DNA of 64,000 bases from Gracilaria domingensis (Eukaryota; Rhodophyta; Florideophyceae; Gracilariales; Gracilariaceae). Below, one piece after another: positions 1-8,326 of the stretch. The DNA lies in the NCBI GenBank assembly GCA_022539475.1, contig VCMS01000055.1, positions 124,001 through 188,000 of the forward strand. The letters are read 5' to 3'. The first letter of the stretch is position 1, and each line of letters begins with the position of its first letter. The notes beneath the pieces are model-generated. The model was not told the DNA's origin. It worked only from the letters and a program-made list of their open reading frames with translations, and ran no database searches. Both the position numbers and the translations under genes were made by a program.

Positions 1-1027
1 CCATAAAACACAGCGCCTGCTCCGATTCTGACAAGGTTACTCTGCCGGCACTCAATCGTACCATAGAGCGCGGCATTACGACTCGTGCAGTTGCAATCAT
101 TCTGCAAAGGTCCCAAACTCCTATCGGTTTGGCAAATTCCAAAGGAGTACCTGCATTGGCTACCAGTGCATTTACTGGTACACTTTCGGGATGTTCTGGT
201 AACGTGGACAAAGTATGAAGCAATGAAACTCGGTCTTCATGGCTCTCACCCAGACCGATGATGCCTCCACAGCAAACGGATACCCCTGCTTCGCGCACAT
301 TCTCCAAAGTCTTGAGGCGATCTTCATAGAAACGAGATGTGATCACTTGCGGATAGAACTCTTTGGATGTGTCAAGATTATGATTGTATGCTGTTAGACC
401 TGCATCTTTCAAAGCTATAGCCTGCTCTTTGGTCAGAAGACCCAAAGTAGCGCACACTTCCATTCCCATTCCTCGGATTTCTTTGACCATGTTCAATACC
501 CGTCCAAACTGTCTAGGCCCTACCTGTGAGACACCTCTCCATGCTGCTCCCATGCAAAATCTTGTTGAACCTGCTTCCTTAGCTTTTCTCGCTTCCTTCA
601 TTACATCTTCAAACTCCATGAGTTTCTCTGCCTTCACCTCCGTTTCAAACTTTGAACTTTGCGAACAATACTTGCAATCTTCAGGACACCCCCCTGTCTT
701 GATGGATAGAAGGGTGCACCTTTGTACTTCTCGCGGGTCGAAGTAGATTCTATGAGCTGTTGCCCCATGATATATTAACTCAAGTAGCGGTTGGTGATAA
801 ATATGTCGTATTTCTTCTCGAGACCAATTATGACGAACGGGGTAACTTTTTAGCCCAAAACTGTTCTCAGCCTGCATTGAAGATTGGTTCATGCTATTGG
901 ATGGCGGGATGGGAATAGAGGCAGATGGCGCCACAGTCTCAGAAACCTGAACCGCTGGGGTCTTCGCTCCAGAAACCCATCGCCGACATGTGCGCATTAA
1001 TGATGACCTCAGCGTTGAAGAGGCCAT
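1..1027 (-). CDS. BIOB: Biotin synthase, C-terminus cut off by the window edge
   Basis: Radical SAM enzyme that inserts sulfur into dethiobiotin, the last step of biotin synthesis; usually mitochondrial in algae and plants. About 342 codons are visible from the ATG at 1027. The radical SAM cluster motif CPEDCKYC (C114, C118, C121) follows SIKTGG; YNHNLDTS, GGIIGLGES, PVNALV and VRLSAGR are further family signatures. The reading frame reaches the window edge in QALCFM, so roughly the last 30-40 residues are missing. The first 20 residues (MASSTLRSSLMRTCRRWVSG) are basic, Ser-rich and free of acidic residues, fitting a mitochondrial presequence. It is divergent from the cyclophilin gene. Family assignment is very secure; the targeting is inferred. 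Confidence 0.96.
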   Translation of the reverse strand, partial: MASSTLRSSLMRTCRRWVSGAKTPAVQVSETVAPSASIPIPPSNSMNQSSMQAENSFGLKSYPVRHNWSREEIRHIYHQPLLELIYHGATAHRIYFDPREVQRCTLLSIKTGGCPEDCKYCSQSSKFETEVKAEKLMEFEDVMKEARKAKEAGSTRFCMGAAWRGVSQVGPRQFGRVLNMVKEIRGMGMEVCATLGLLTKEQAIALKDAGLTAYNHNLDTSKEFYPQVITSRFYEDRLKTLENVREAGVSVCCGGIIGLGESHEDRVSLLHTLSTLPEHPESVPVNALVANAGTPLEFAKPIGVWDLCRMIATARVVMPRSMVRLSAGRVTLSESEQALCFM

Positions 1028-1524
1028 CTTCAAGAATACTCGTCACGTACTCTTTGTGACTTCTAAACTTTGCTCTCCTCTGGATATATTCAGAGCAGTT
1101 CGCCAATGCTTCCGATGTTTGAAACTTGAGAGGAACTTTTGCACGGCAGTGAGTGGCAACTGAAGGTAATCCCGCGAAAGAAAGATGGTATAACAGGGTA
1201 CGGATACAGGGGTAGCCTAGTTCGGGGAGATCGAGGCAACGTTTTACTCAAAAAGTCGACAAGGGTAATACATGTAAGAAAGCCCAACGGAAGTTTTGCC
1301 TTCAAAGTGACAAAAAATGAACAGCGTTTTTTATGTCAAGTTCGGCCGGTAGAAACACAAGAGCTCTCATGAAGAGTTCCTCCTCTTCAAGGCAACCACC
1401 AAGGTAGGATCAGTAAATGCACCACGAGTACTAAGTTGTTGTGCCGCGTGAAATGAAGCGATTTGGTAGAAGATAAATCATAATATTCCGAAGAGGAATA
1501 TCTACGAGTTCATTTCAACCCAAC
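1028..1524. other. Divergent intergenic region BIOB/PPIH
   Basis: About 500 bp between the starts of two divergent genes, presumably holding both promoters. Two overlapping antisense ORFs of 71-77 codons occur here but neither resembles a protein family. No RNA gene was seen. Confidence 0.5.
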
Positions 1525-2100
1525 ATGATACCAGCTCCAGGGGGGGATCCCACTGACGCTCTTGGCCATCACGATGAGGAGAACCCAGTCGTCTTCCTGG
1601 ATATAGGGATTGGGAACGAAGAGGTTGGGCGAATAACTCTCGAACTTTTTGCAGACGTATGTCCGAAGACCGCAGAGAACTTCCGTCAGTTCTGCACCGG
1701 CCAGTACAGAAAGGATAATAAACCAATCGGGTATAAAGATGTTCTATTTCATCGGATCGTTAAGGGCTTCATGGTGCAAGGAGGGGACTTTGTCAATGGC
1801 AATGGCACCGGTTGCATGTCCATATACGGAGAGAAAGCGTTCCAAGATGAATCACTCGGTGCCTTTCGCCATTCTGGCGCTGGCGTCCTGGCTATGGCTA
1901 ACAGTGGTCCTAACACCAATGGTAATCAATTCTACATCACTTGCAAGCAATGCGCTTTCTTGGATGGAAAGCACGTTGTGTTTGGGAAGGTGACGAACGA
2001 AGAGTCAATGACTGTGGTGAGAACGTTGGAGAATGTTGCTGTTGACGGCAGCAATCGACCTCTTCTTGATAGCAAAGTTGTGCAATGCGGAGAACTTTGA
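1525..2100 (+). CDS. PPIH: Peptidyl-prolyl isomerase H (spliceosomal cyclophilin)
   Basis: 191-residue single-domain cyclophilin. Spliceosomal cyclophilin H accompanies the U4/U6 Prp3-Prp4 proteins of the tri-snRNP in the nucleus. Cyclophilin signatures in order: ENFRQFCTGQYRK, FHRIVKGFMVQGGDF (catalytic Arg, with Phe and Gln), MANSGPNTNGNQFYIT and LDGKHVVFGKV. The insertion and wording TGQYRKDNKPIGYKDV and the C-terminal VVQCGEL match the H subtype rather than cyclophilin A. The Trp that contacts cyclosporin in many cyclophilins is Phe here (CAFLDGKHVVFG). The roughly 20-residue N-terminal tail is typical of the subtype. No intron. Convergent with the next gene. Family certain; subtype well supported. 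Confidence 0.93.
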   Translation: MIPAPGGDPTDALGHHDEENPVVFLDIGIGNEEVGRITLELFADVCPKTAENFRQFCTGQYRKDNKPIGYKDVLFHRIVKGFMVQGGDFVNGNGTGCMSIYGEKAFQDESLGAFRHSGAGVLAMANSGPNTNGNQFYITCKQCAFLDGKHVVFGKVTNEESMTVVRTLENVAVDGSNRPLLDSKVVQCGEL

Positions 2101-2287
2101 CCAAGGGTCAGGTTGGCTTCGTAGAATACAGTAAACAGTTGAGAAGATGATGATCGCATCCCGAGTCTCTAATAGTGATGTTAGCGCAGTCTTGGTTGTT
2201 TTACATTACTGCCGGAGCTGGGACCCGTTCCCAGCATGTAAATAAGTCAACTGTAGTGGGGCTATTCATTACCCATGGTAATCGCAC

Positions 2288-3505
2288 TTAGCGCTCATGG
2301 CCTTCGTCATCTGAATCTTCGTAAGGAGTATTCTCAATGTCTCCGTCTGGCACACCACGAGCAGTAAATCTGGCGAACAGCACTCGAAGCCACATAAGCG
2401 GTGGTAGCTTCGGACCTCTCAATTGCTTGAGGGGAGCGAATTCTTGGATTCTGCTGTACGCAAACGCGCCAAACATCCAACAATAACAGAAGTAATAGAA
2501 AAAGGTACCGCGGAAAGGTCTGTCAAGAATGGCTGGCTGCCATACTCTGACATAGTAGTGATGACCTACGACGACGACTCCCAACGTTTCGCCCAGAGCA
2601 CCGAGAGTCATCTTGGATGCCAAAACCAGAACTCGAAGCAAAACAAAGTTCACGTACGAAAAGCATGCGACCAACTGAAACAAGAAGAACGCTATGGGGA
2701 ACCTATGCTTCATAACATAAAGAGGGTCATCGAACAGGATGGTAAAGCAGATCAACATAACCAGCCAAAAGCAAGCACAGAAAATGTCGCCTAAGAATAG
2801 CAAACGCGCTATTGTGAGCTTTCCTCTTACTTTGGAGTATATTCTGTAGATTGAAACCGCTGCAAGGATCATGAACGCGTAGATGAATAAAGAGGTAAGC
2901 AGTTCAAGGAACTTTGAAGTTCTGGATACTCGTCGACGATAGGTGCGCGCTGTTGCGGAGAGATCGGAGAACATTGGCATGACATCGGTCATGGTCTTAT
3001 TGAAAAGATTACGAGATACATTGCCCCAATTGTGCGACCGTGACTCCAGAACGTCAGCAAGAGTTGGATCTTGAAACCTTTTCTCTGTGGAATCCTTCTC
3101 CTGGTTAAGAAGTTGAAGTCGGGCTTCAAACTGTTGAATATGGTCTTTGAGGGATGCGACCTGGGTGGACATTCTGGCTATGGAATCCTGCTTGGCGAGG
3201 ACGTCATTCTTGGCTGCCTCTAGCTCCTTTTCGCGCTTTTCCTTCTCCTTAAGTTCCCACTCCTTAGCACCTTGCAAATGTTCTGCCTCTTCATCTACAG
3301 CAGCCTGCTCGTCCTTAAGACGCTTGATATCCTCACGAATGAATTCGAGTTCTTTAGAACGGTCAGAAACCTCGCCGCCGAGCTTCTTCTCTAACTCGGA
3401 CAGCTGCGCAGATGAAAGGCTCTGCAGATCAACTTCTTCTTCACCCCATACGGAAGCAAGAATTGTGAGCGCCAGCAGGAATGAGACCTGGATACAGCGT
3501 GTCAT
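2288..3505 (-). CDS. Orphan membrane protein: signal peptide, long coiled coil, then 4-5 TM segments
   Basis: 405 residues, family not recognised. Residues 1-21 form a classic cleavable signal peptide (FLLALTILASVWG, then an acidic stretch). Residues about 33-145 are a charged heptad-rich coiled coil that would face the ER or Golgi lumen. From about 195 come hydrophobic segments: LLTSLFIYAFMILAAVSIY, LGDIFCACFWLVMLICFTIL, FPIAFFLFQLVACFSYVNFV and FFYYFCYCWMFGAFAY, with possibly one more between them. The C-terminus is acidic (YEDSDDEGHER). N-glycosylation sequons NVS and NKT lie just before the first TM. The start is fixed by the signal peptide. The architecture suggests a secretory-pathway membrane protein, but no function can be assigned. 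Confidence 0.85.
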   Translation of the reverse strand: MTRCIQVSFLLALTILASVWGEEEVDLQSLSSAQLSELEKKLGGEVSDRSKELEFIREDIKRLKDEQAAVDEEAEHLQGAKEWELKEKEKREKELEAAKNDVLAKQDSIARMSTQVASLKDHIQQFEARLQLLNQEKDSTEKRFQDPTLADVLESRSHNWGNVSRNLFNKTMTDVMPMFSDLSATARTYRRRVSRTSKFLELLTSLFIYAFMILAAVSIYRIYSKVRGKLTIARLLFLGDIFCACFWLVMLICFTILFDDPLYVMKHRFPIAFFLFQLVACFSYVNFVLLRVLVLASKMTLGALGETLGVVVVGHHYYVRVWQPAILDRPFRGTFFYYFCYCWMFGAFAYSRIQEFAPLKQLRGPKLPPLMWLRVLFARFTARGVPDGDIENTPYEDSDDEGHER

Positions 3506-3898
3506 AGAGAGAGCTAAATGATGTCAACAAGCAGCTTAGTAGCACGCAAACACGCCAGGGCGCGAAGAAGAAGATATCCAGGGCACGCGGCCCCGCGGCA
3601 TAGAGTTACGACCAAAGCTGAGCGCGGTGAATGTCAGCAAGTGGTTCCCGGCGCTGACAGTAGGCGGCAGTGCTTACAGCGCGCGTCGAGGCTCGGATCA
3701 ACACAGAAGTGCTCCGTGCGTTCGTGATGGGCTGTTGGTGCGACACTTGGCGTGCGTGGAGTGCCCACCACGTCAGCCTCGGAGATTGTGCATCGTTCCC
3801 GTTTGGCTCTCTGTTTGGTTGCATCCCCCGTCAACGCCAAATGCGAGTCCACCGTCATCGGGTTATTGGAAGTTGTGCAACCGTCGAACCTCCTTAGC
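3506..3898. other. Divergent intergenic region
   Basis: About 390 bp between the orphan membrane protein and the DUF1995 gene. Frame-open antisense ORFs here are overlapping shadows. The reading frame of the downstream gene extends upstream to 3752, but that extension does not look like a targeting peptide. No other element seen. Confidence 0.45.
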
Positions 3899-4972
3899 AT
3901 GGCATTCATCGCCCCTATCTTCAACTCATTTCTCAGCACCCGCACTGGCTCTTATGCATTTTCCCAACCTTCGTCTATACGCAGAAGCCGCCGTGCTCGC
4001 ACATCAGCTGTAATTTCCTGCTCCGCGACCAACCCAGCCGAAACTGAACCCCCAGCCGACATCCAGCAGACTTTTGCTCCTCCACCTTCTACTTTTTATC
4101 AGGCTATAAAACAAGCTCAGCAAGCGGTAACGGAGGCCATTAAAGCTGGTTTCCGTATCATTGAGGTTGAGTTTCCACCCCTACCTGCCGCTCAACTGGA
4201 GAGTTCTGCCGTCGGTGCTTACGACGTTTCAGATGCTAATCTTCGTCTTGCTATTGACTTTTCGTCCAAGTTTGCGGCTGAAGGAAAACAAGTTGCAATT
4301 GCCTTTCCGGATCTTATCGAGAAGGACCGAGCGGTAGAGCTGAACAATGAGAGCGAGGAACCCATCGAAAACGTTCGTTTCAGTGCCGTAAAAGACTCGA
4401 AAAAAGGCGCATTTCTAGAGCGTCTTTGGGTTAAGCCTGAGCTTGAAATTGCTGTCAGGGATGAAGATGATATGTTTGTCGTGTTAGGTGCTTCATGTCA
4501 GGAGCTGCCGGATGTCGAACGTCTTGTTAACGATGTAGGCGAACGTCCCGTTATTCTTTTCAATCTCAAGTTGGATACAGCCCGGGGCGATCTTGGACTA
4601 CCTGCGTTTCCTCGAAAGGACCTCCACTTTCGTTTTCTCAGCAAGGCCTTGCCCGTATACTACTTACGAACACGCACTTATTCGAGATCCATGACGCGAC
4701 CTCCGTACGTAGTCAATTTCTCCGGTGCTTTGTATAAAGTCTTTCCAGGCCCATACCAAGTTTTGTTGGACACCTCCGCCGGCAATTATGAGCGGTTGAC
4801 TACATTGGAAGAACGACCTCCTTTGGGGCAGGTACGAGACATTTTAACCGACGGGCTGAAGATAGAAGGTGTGGCCGGGAAGGATGCCTCGTTTCTCTCG
4901 AAGGGGTACAAGTCGATGACTTGGTGGGAAGAAGATCGTTCAAAAGCTGTGTCTCAGAACTGGCGGTTATAG
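3899..4972 (+). CDS. DUF1995 plastid protein (LPA3-like)
   Basis: 357 residues from the ATG at 3899. DUF1995 proteins are plastid proteins of cyanobacterial descent; the plant member LPA3 assists photosystem II assembly. I chose the internal ATG at 3899, not the first possible start at 3752, because it opens a credible plastid transit peptide (MAFIAPIFNSFLSTRTGSYA, then basic and Ser-rich) with a Phe at position 3, as in red algal transit peptides. The mature part carries hallmarks of the family: FYQAIKQAQQAVTEAIKAG at the start, VAFPD-like IAFPDLIEKD, ILFNLKLDTARGDLGLPAFPRKDLHFRFLS split over the middle, YYLRTRTYSRSM, and FPGPYQVLLD near the end. DUF1995 is secure; equating it with LPA3 is weaker. 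Confidence 0.82.
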   Translation: MAFIAPIFNSFLSTRTGSYAFSQPSSIRRSRRARTSAVISCSATNPAETEPPADIQQTFAPPPSTFYQAIKQAQQAVTEAIKAGFRIIEVEFPPLPAAQLESSAVGAYDVSDANLRLAIDFSSKFAAEGKQVAIAFPDLIEKDRAVELNNESEEPIENVRFSAVKDSKKGAFLERLWVKPELEIAVRDEDDMFVVLGASCQELPDVERLVNDVGERPVILFNLKLDTARGDLGLPAFPRKDLHFRFLSKALPVYYLRTRTYSRSMTRPPYVVNFSGALYKVFPGPYQVLLDTSAGNYERLTTLEERPPLGQVRDILTDGLKIEGVAGKDASFLSKGYKSMTWWEEDRSKAVSQNWRL

Positions 4973-5892
4973 AAAGCTCTTCTTACACCACCACATTAGC
5001 AATCTCTGGTACGTGTGGTGGATCGCTATTCGTCATATGACTTCTTTATCAGAACAGGTCCCATGTGAATGCTCTCTTTCTGTTCCTGCGTTGACAGTTG
5101 GGTCAGATTTCAACTCACAACTACCGTGGTTGTCTCTGTGTCAACAGTAGGAAAGAGGGCCGTGGCGGTTCCCCTTCTTTGCGTTTGCCAGGACTCTACT
5201 CTTTCCCTACAGGTAACACCTAAACTTTAAGAGAAGTCCTCTCTTTTGCTCTCTCTTCGCATCTACACGAATTCTATATCTTCACTACGTGGCAAAGTTT
5301 TTGTTCAAAGAAAAATTTATCTCCCGAGGCAGTCTAAAACATTCATTCTACGTTCTTATCATCTGACGAAGAGATGCTATTAGTCTAGTAAAAATAGGCC
5401 CGAAAAGAAGCTCGCAGGATCAACGCTTGAAATATGTTTTCTGTTCTTTCTATTAATCGTAGATGTTGGACTACCACCACCATTTGCGGGAGGGAGGCCA
5501 GAAAGACGTTCGGCTTTGCAAGGTTATGACACGTGACGACGCTTTCGTAAGCCACTGTACAAAAGTGTCCGGCCAGACATCTGATGCAAGTGGATAGCTG
5601 ACCTTATAGTGGTCTCTCACAGAATGAAAGCCCGTAACCAAGGAGTCATTATCTCTTCGCCCTTTTTGATTAAAAGGCACATAGATCCAACTTCCAGCCT
5701 GGAAATCTCGCCAGAATGGCGTTCACAAAGTGCAACTTGAACTTTGAATGACGAGATTTCCAGAGCAAAAACAGGACAATTTACGGTGTTTGTACATATA
5801 GATACAGGTGTACAACCGTGCCTTGCCCAAGCCAAGTTGGCGTGAAGCCCAACCATTACGCGAGACTTAATCCAGAAACAAGCGTTGCAGGT
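4973..5892. other. Intergenic region, no gene seen
   Basis: About 920 bp between two plus-strand genes. It contains the 3' flank of the DUF1995 gene, a T/C-rich stretch (about 5150-5300) and the promoter of the metallophosphoesterase gene. The next gene's frame can be read upstream to a GTG at 5818, but no ATG precedes 5893. No RNA gene or repeat recognised. Confidence 0.45.
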
Positions 5893-6618
5893 ATGCTTCC
5901 CCTGCTAAGTCGTTCCGAACTTCCATTCGTTGTTTTCGCCATAGTCTTCTTGATCGTTTACCGCATTTTGAGTGAATCTGATACCATGTCAGCATCCAAA
6001 CAATCGCTGAGATTAGTAATTCTGTCTGACACACACCGTTACTTTCGTCATCCGGTACCAGATGGGGATATCCTTGTTCACTGCGGAGATTCGGAGTGGC
6101 GCGTGGACGAAGCAAATGACTGGGCTTCAAAGTTACCTCACGCGAACAAGATATTCGTATCCGGTAACATGGATAGGCGGTTTAAGGGCAAGACCAATGA
6201 ATTCCGTGATATTATATACCTGCAGGATTCAATGGTGGAGGTAAATGGGTTGAAAATCTACGGTTCGCCTTGGACACCAGAGTTTGTCGGCGAGTTCCAG
6301 TTGAGCAATAAAAAGCAAGCAGAAGATGTTTGGGATGGGGTTCCAAACGATGTTGATATTCTGATAACACATGGGCCTCCCAAAGGCATCCTGGATACTA
6401 CTAGTCGTGGTCTTCGTGTTGGAGATGCAGTTCTTCTGGAGAAAGTACGTGAAGTGAAACCTCGTGTTCATTGTTTTGGCCACGTTCACGAGAGCTACGG
6501 AACTGTGATGAATGACGGCCCAACCCTCTTCTGTAACGCGGCAGTTTTCAACGGCCACGCACCTCTTGTCGTTGACATACCGTTTGATCACACGAAACCT
6601 GCTCGACTTGTTGCTTAG
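5893..6618 (+). CDS. Calcineurin-like metallophosphoesterase, MPPED1/2-type, membrane anchored
   Basis: 241 residues. Metallophosphoesterase fold using two metal ions to hydrolyse phosphodiesters or phosphomonoesters; the natural substrate of this subfamily is not settled. Motifs in order: LVILSDTHR (DxH), ILVHCGDSEW (GD), VSGNMDRRF, ILITHGPP and HCFGHVHESYG (GHxH). The short length and spacing fit the MPPED1/MPPED2 and plant rhamnogalacturonate-lyase-neighbour type. Position 4 of the block normally reads GNH-D/E; here Met replaces the phosphate-binding His (GNMD). Residues 10-26 (LPFVVFAIVFLIVYRIL) form an N-terminal TM anchor. The ATG at 5893 is the first in frame. Convergent with RNASEH2A, tail to tail. 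Confidence 0.85.
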   Translation: MLPLLSRSELPFVVFAIVFLIVYRILSESDTMSASKQSLRLVILSDTHRYFRHPVPDGDILVHCGDSEWRVDEANDWASKLPHANKIFVSGNMDRRFKGKTNEFRDIIYLQDSMVEVNGLKIYGSPWTPEFVGEFQLSNKKQAEDVWDGVPNDVDILITHGPPKGILDTTSRGLRVGDAVLLEKVREVKPRVHCFGHVHESYGTVMNDGPTLFCNAAVFNGHAPLVVDIPFDHTKPARLVA

Positions 6619-6694
6619 ACGCGTGTTCCTGAGAGAGATCCTTGGACTGCTAGAACTACCTCCAGTCGTGGACCAGCACAAAGGAAGAAAGCAA

Positions 6695-7765
6695 TCAGAG
6701 CAAGCTCGGAGCACGCCGCAGAGCCATCGATTGCAGCACCTGAGGCATATGGTATGAAACTCCGGCAAGTTTGCGTCTTTTGGAAGGCCCGGGTTCCGAT
6801 GACTTGGGCTTAGCCGAAAAGAAGGATTTGATGTCCTTCGTCTTCACTGCTTTGGCTCTTGTTGCTTTCTGCGGTTTGCTTTCTTCTTCTTCCTCCTCAC
6901 ATTCCCTGGGAATGAAATGGAGATACCTCGTAAGTTAGTAACATCGTTTACATGACCTTTTCTCGAAAAGGGTATTGTTCACAGAACATTGTACAACGTA
7001 CCAATCGACTTGCACAGCATTCTGTTGCAAGATTGTTTTCGTGGTCCCCCAGGAGAACCGGACGAAAGTGGGAAACCCGAAAAGGTCGTCACAGTTCTTT
7101 TCCATCCAGACCTTTGTGAGAGGGTCGCTCGGATATCCACTCCCTCGTGGTCCGATGAACTCCACTCGCTGATTCAAATCGCTTGGCTCGAAAGTCGCAC
7201 TCCTTTGCTCTTCCGGAAAGCACCATTCTTTAATGGAGTTGTCCCTTGTTGTCTTCGCCATTATGCTCGCAGCTCCAACAATGGGATAGGTGGAATCCGC
7301 CTTCTTTGCCACGACAACTTTTTCAACCATTGGAAATCGTTCACGAAACTTGGCCGCATACTGGTCTGCATTACCCACAGTATCAACGTATATCTCCGTG
7401 ACGTTGATACGTTCATCGAAAGCGTTTTGTACCAACCCAAGAGCAGTATCATGAGATATAAGGTTGAGATTGTATTTTTCCTTTCGCAACATATTGCTGC
7501 TCAGGTACTCGGCGGTCAGGGCTCTCTCAAATATACGGAGGAAAGATGCTCCTTCAATTTTGCCGCGGAGTTTGTCTCGTTGGTCTTCTTTGAATGTCTT
7601 GGAATCGTTGACACCTAGAGCCCGCAGGCTACTGGCGTGTGACTTTGGGCAAACAGCAGCTGCATACACCATCGGACCGAGTACTGGTCCTCGTCCAGCT
7701 TCGTCGATACCAAGTATGCATGGGGTTCCTGATTGCCATACGTCTCGTCCTTTGTTTTCGCTCAT
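6695..7765 (-). CDS. RNASEH2A: Ribonuclease H2 subunit A, one intron, join(6695..6905, 7002..7765)
   Basis: Catalytic subunit of RNase H2, which removes ribonucleotides from DNA and RNA of RNA-DNA hybrids in the nucleus. Two exons give 324 residues. Exon 1 carries the active-site elements: GIDEAGRGPVLGPMVYAA, NDSKTFKEDQRDKL, VDTVGNADQY, KKADSTYPIVGAASIMAK and GSGYPSDPLT, ending in VRFSWGTTK. Without splicing the frame runs on into a non-family tail; splicing gtacgt (donor at 7001) to cag (acceptor at 6906) restores VQVDWECEEEEEES and a basic tail. The intron is 96 nt. The tail contains TKDIKSFF (about residues 277-284), close to a PCNA-interacting box. Family certain; intron inferred from frame, splice motifs and sense of the tail. 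Confidence 0.93.
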
Positions 7766-8326
7766 TGTGAGGAGGGAAGTTTTGCTTTGACGGGAAAGAA
7801 GAACCGATGATAGATTGTGTCCCTTTCGTCTGTCAGGTACTTATGTATAACTGGTAAGATATCATGGTTTGAAGGAGGGCTAGCCTTGTTGATGGTACAT
7901 CGCAATGGAGATAGTTCAACACCATTTCGTTCGAGGGATACCGTTCCCGCCAATTCTCTATTACCCTTTCTGGGCAGTTGCTAAAATGATTTCAGTGAAA
8001 TCGTTGAATCGTCTCCTCCTACTAGAACACGTGGATTAATTAATTGTTTTAGGTATAGGTATTCATAAAACCGTGAATGCCTTCGCATCTCTTACGTCTC
8101 AATTGCAATTCATGAGGTTTTGTTCGTTGGAATTCGTCAAGGATGTCCACAGCGTAAGAGGGCTACCCTTCGTACGTTAGGAAACTTTGCCCAGAGGGTA
8201 CATGCTCAACTTCTTAGACTGAAGAAGTTATTATGCTCCATTTCATCGACTTATAGTGATTCGCAGATTGACGGAATTCGTTGCCAAGAAGGTCGTTAAG
8301 ATTCAGAGCCAAAGCAAAGTTGCGTG
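7766..8326. other. Divergent intergenic region
   Basis: About 560 bp between RNASEH2A and the alpha-COP-like gene, presumably a shared promoter region. AT-rich around 8030-8080. Nothing else recognised. Confidence 0.45.

Noticed and set aside
1139-1372. 77-codon plus-strand ORF between BIOB and PPIH
   Set aside because: Overlaps an equally long antisense ORF and lies in a divergent promoter; no recognisable features.
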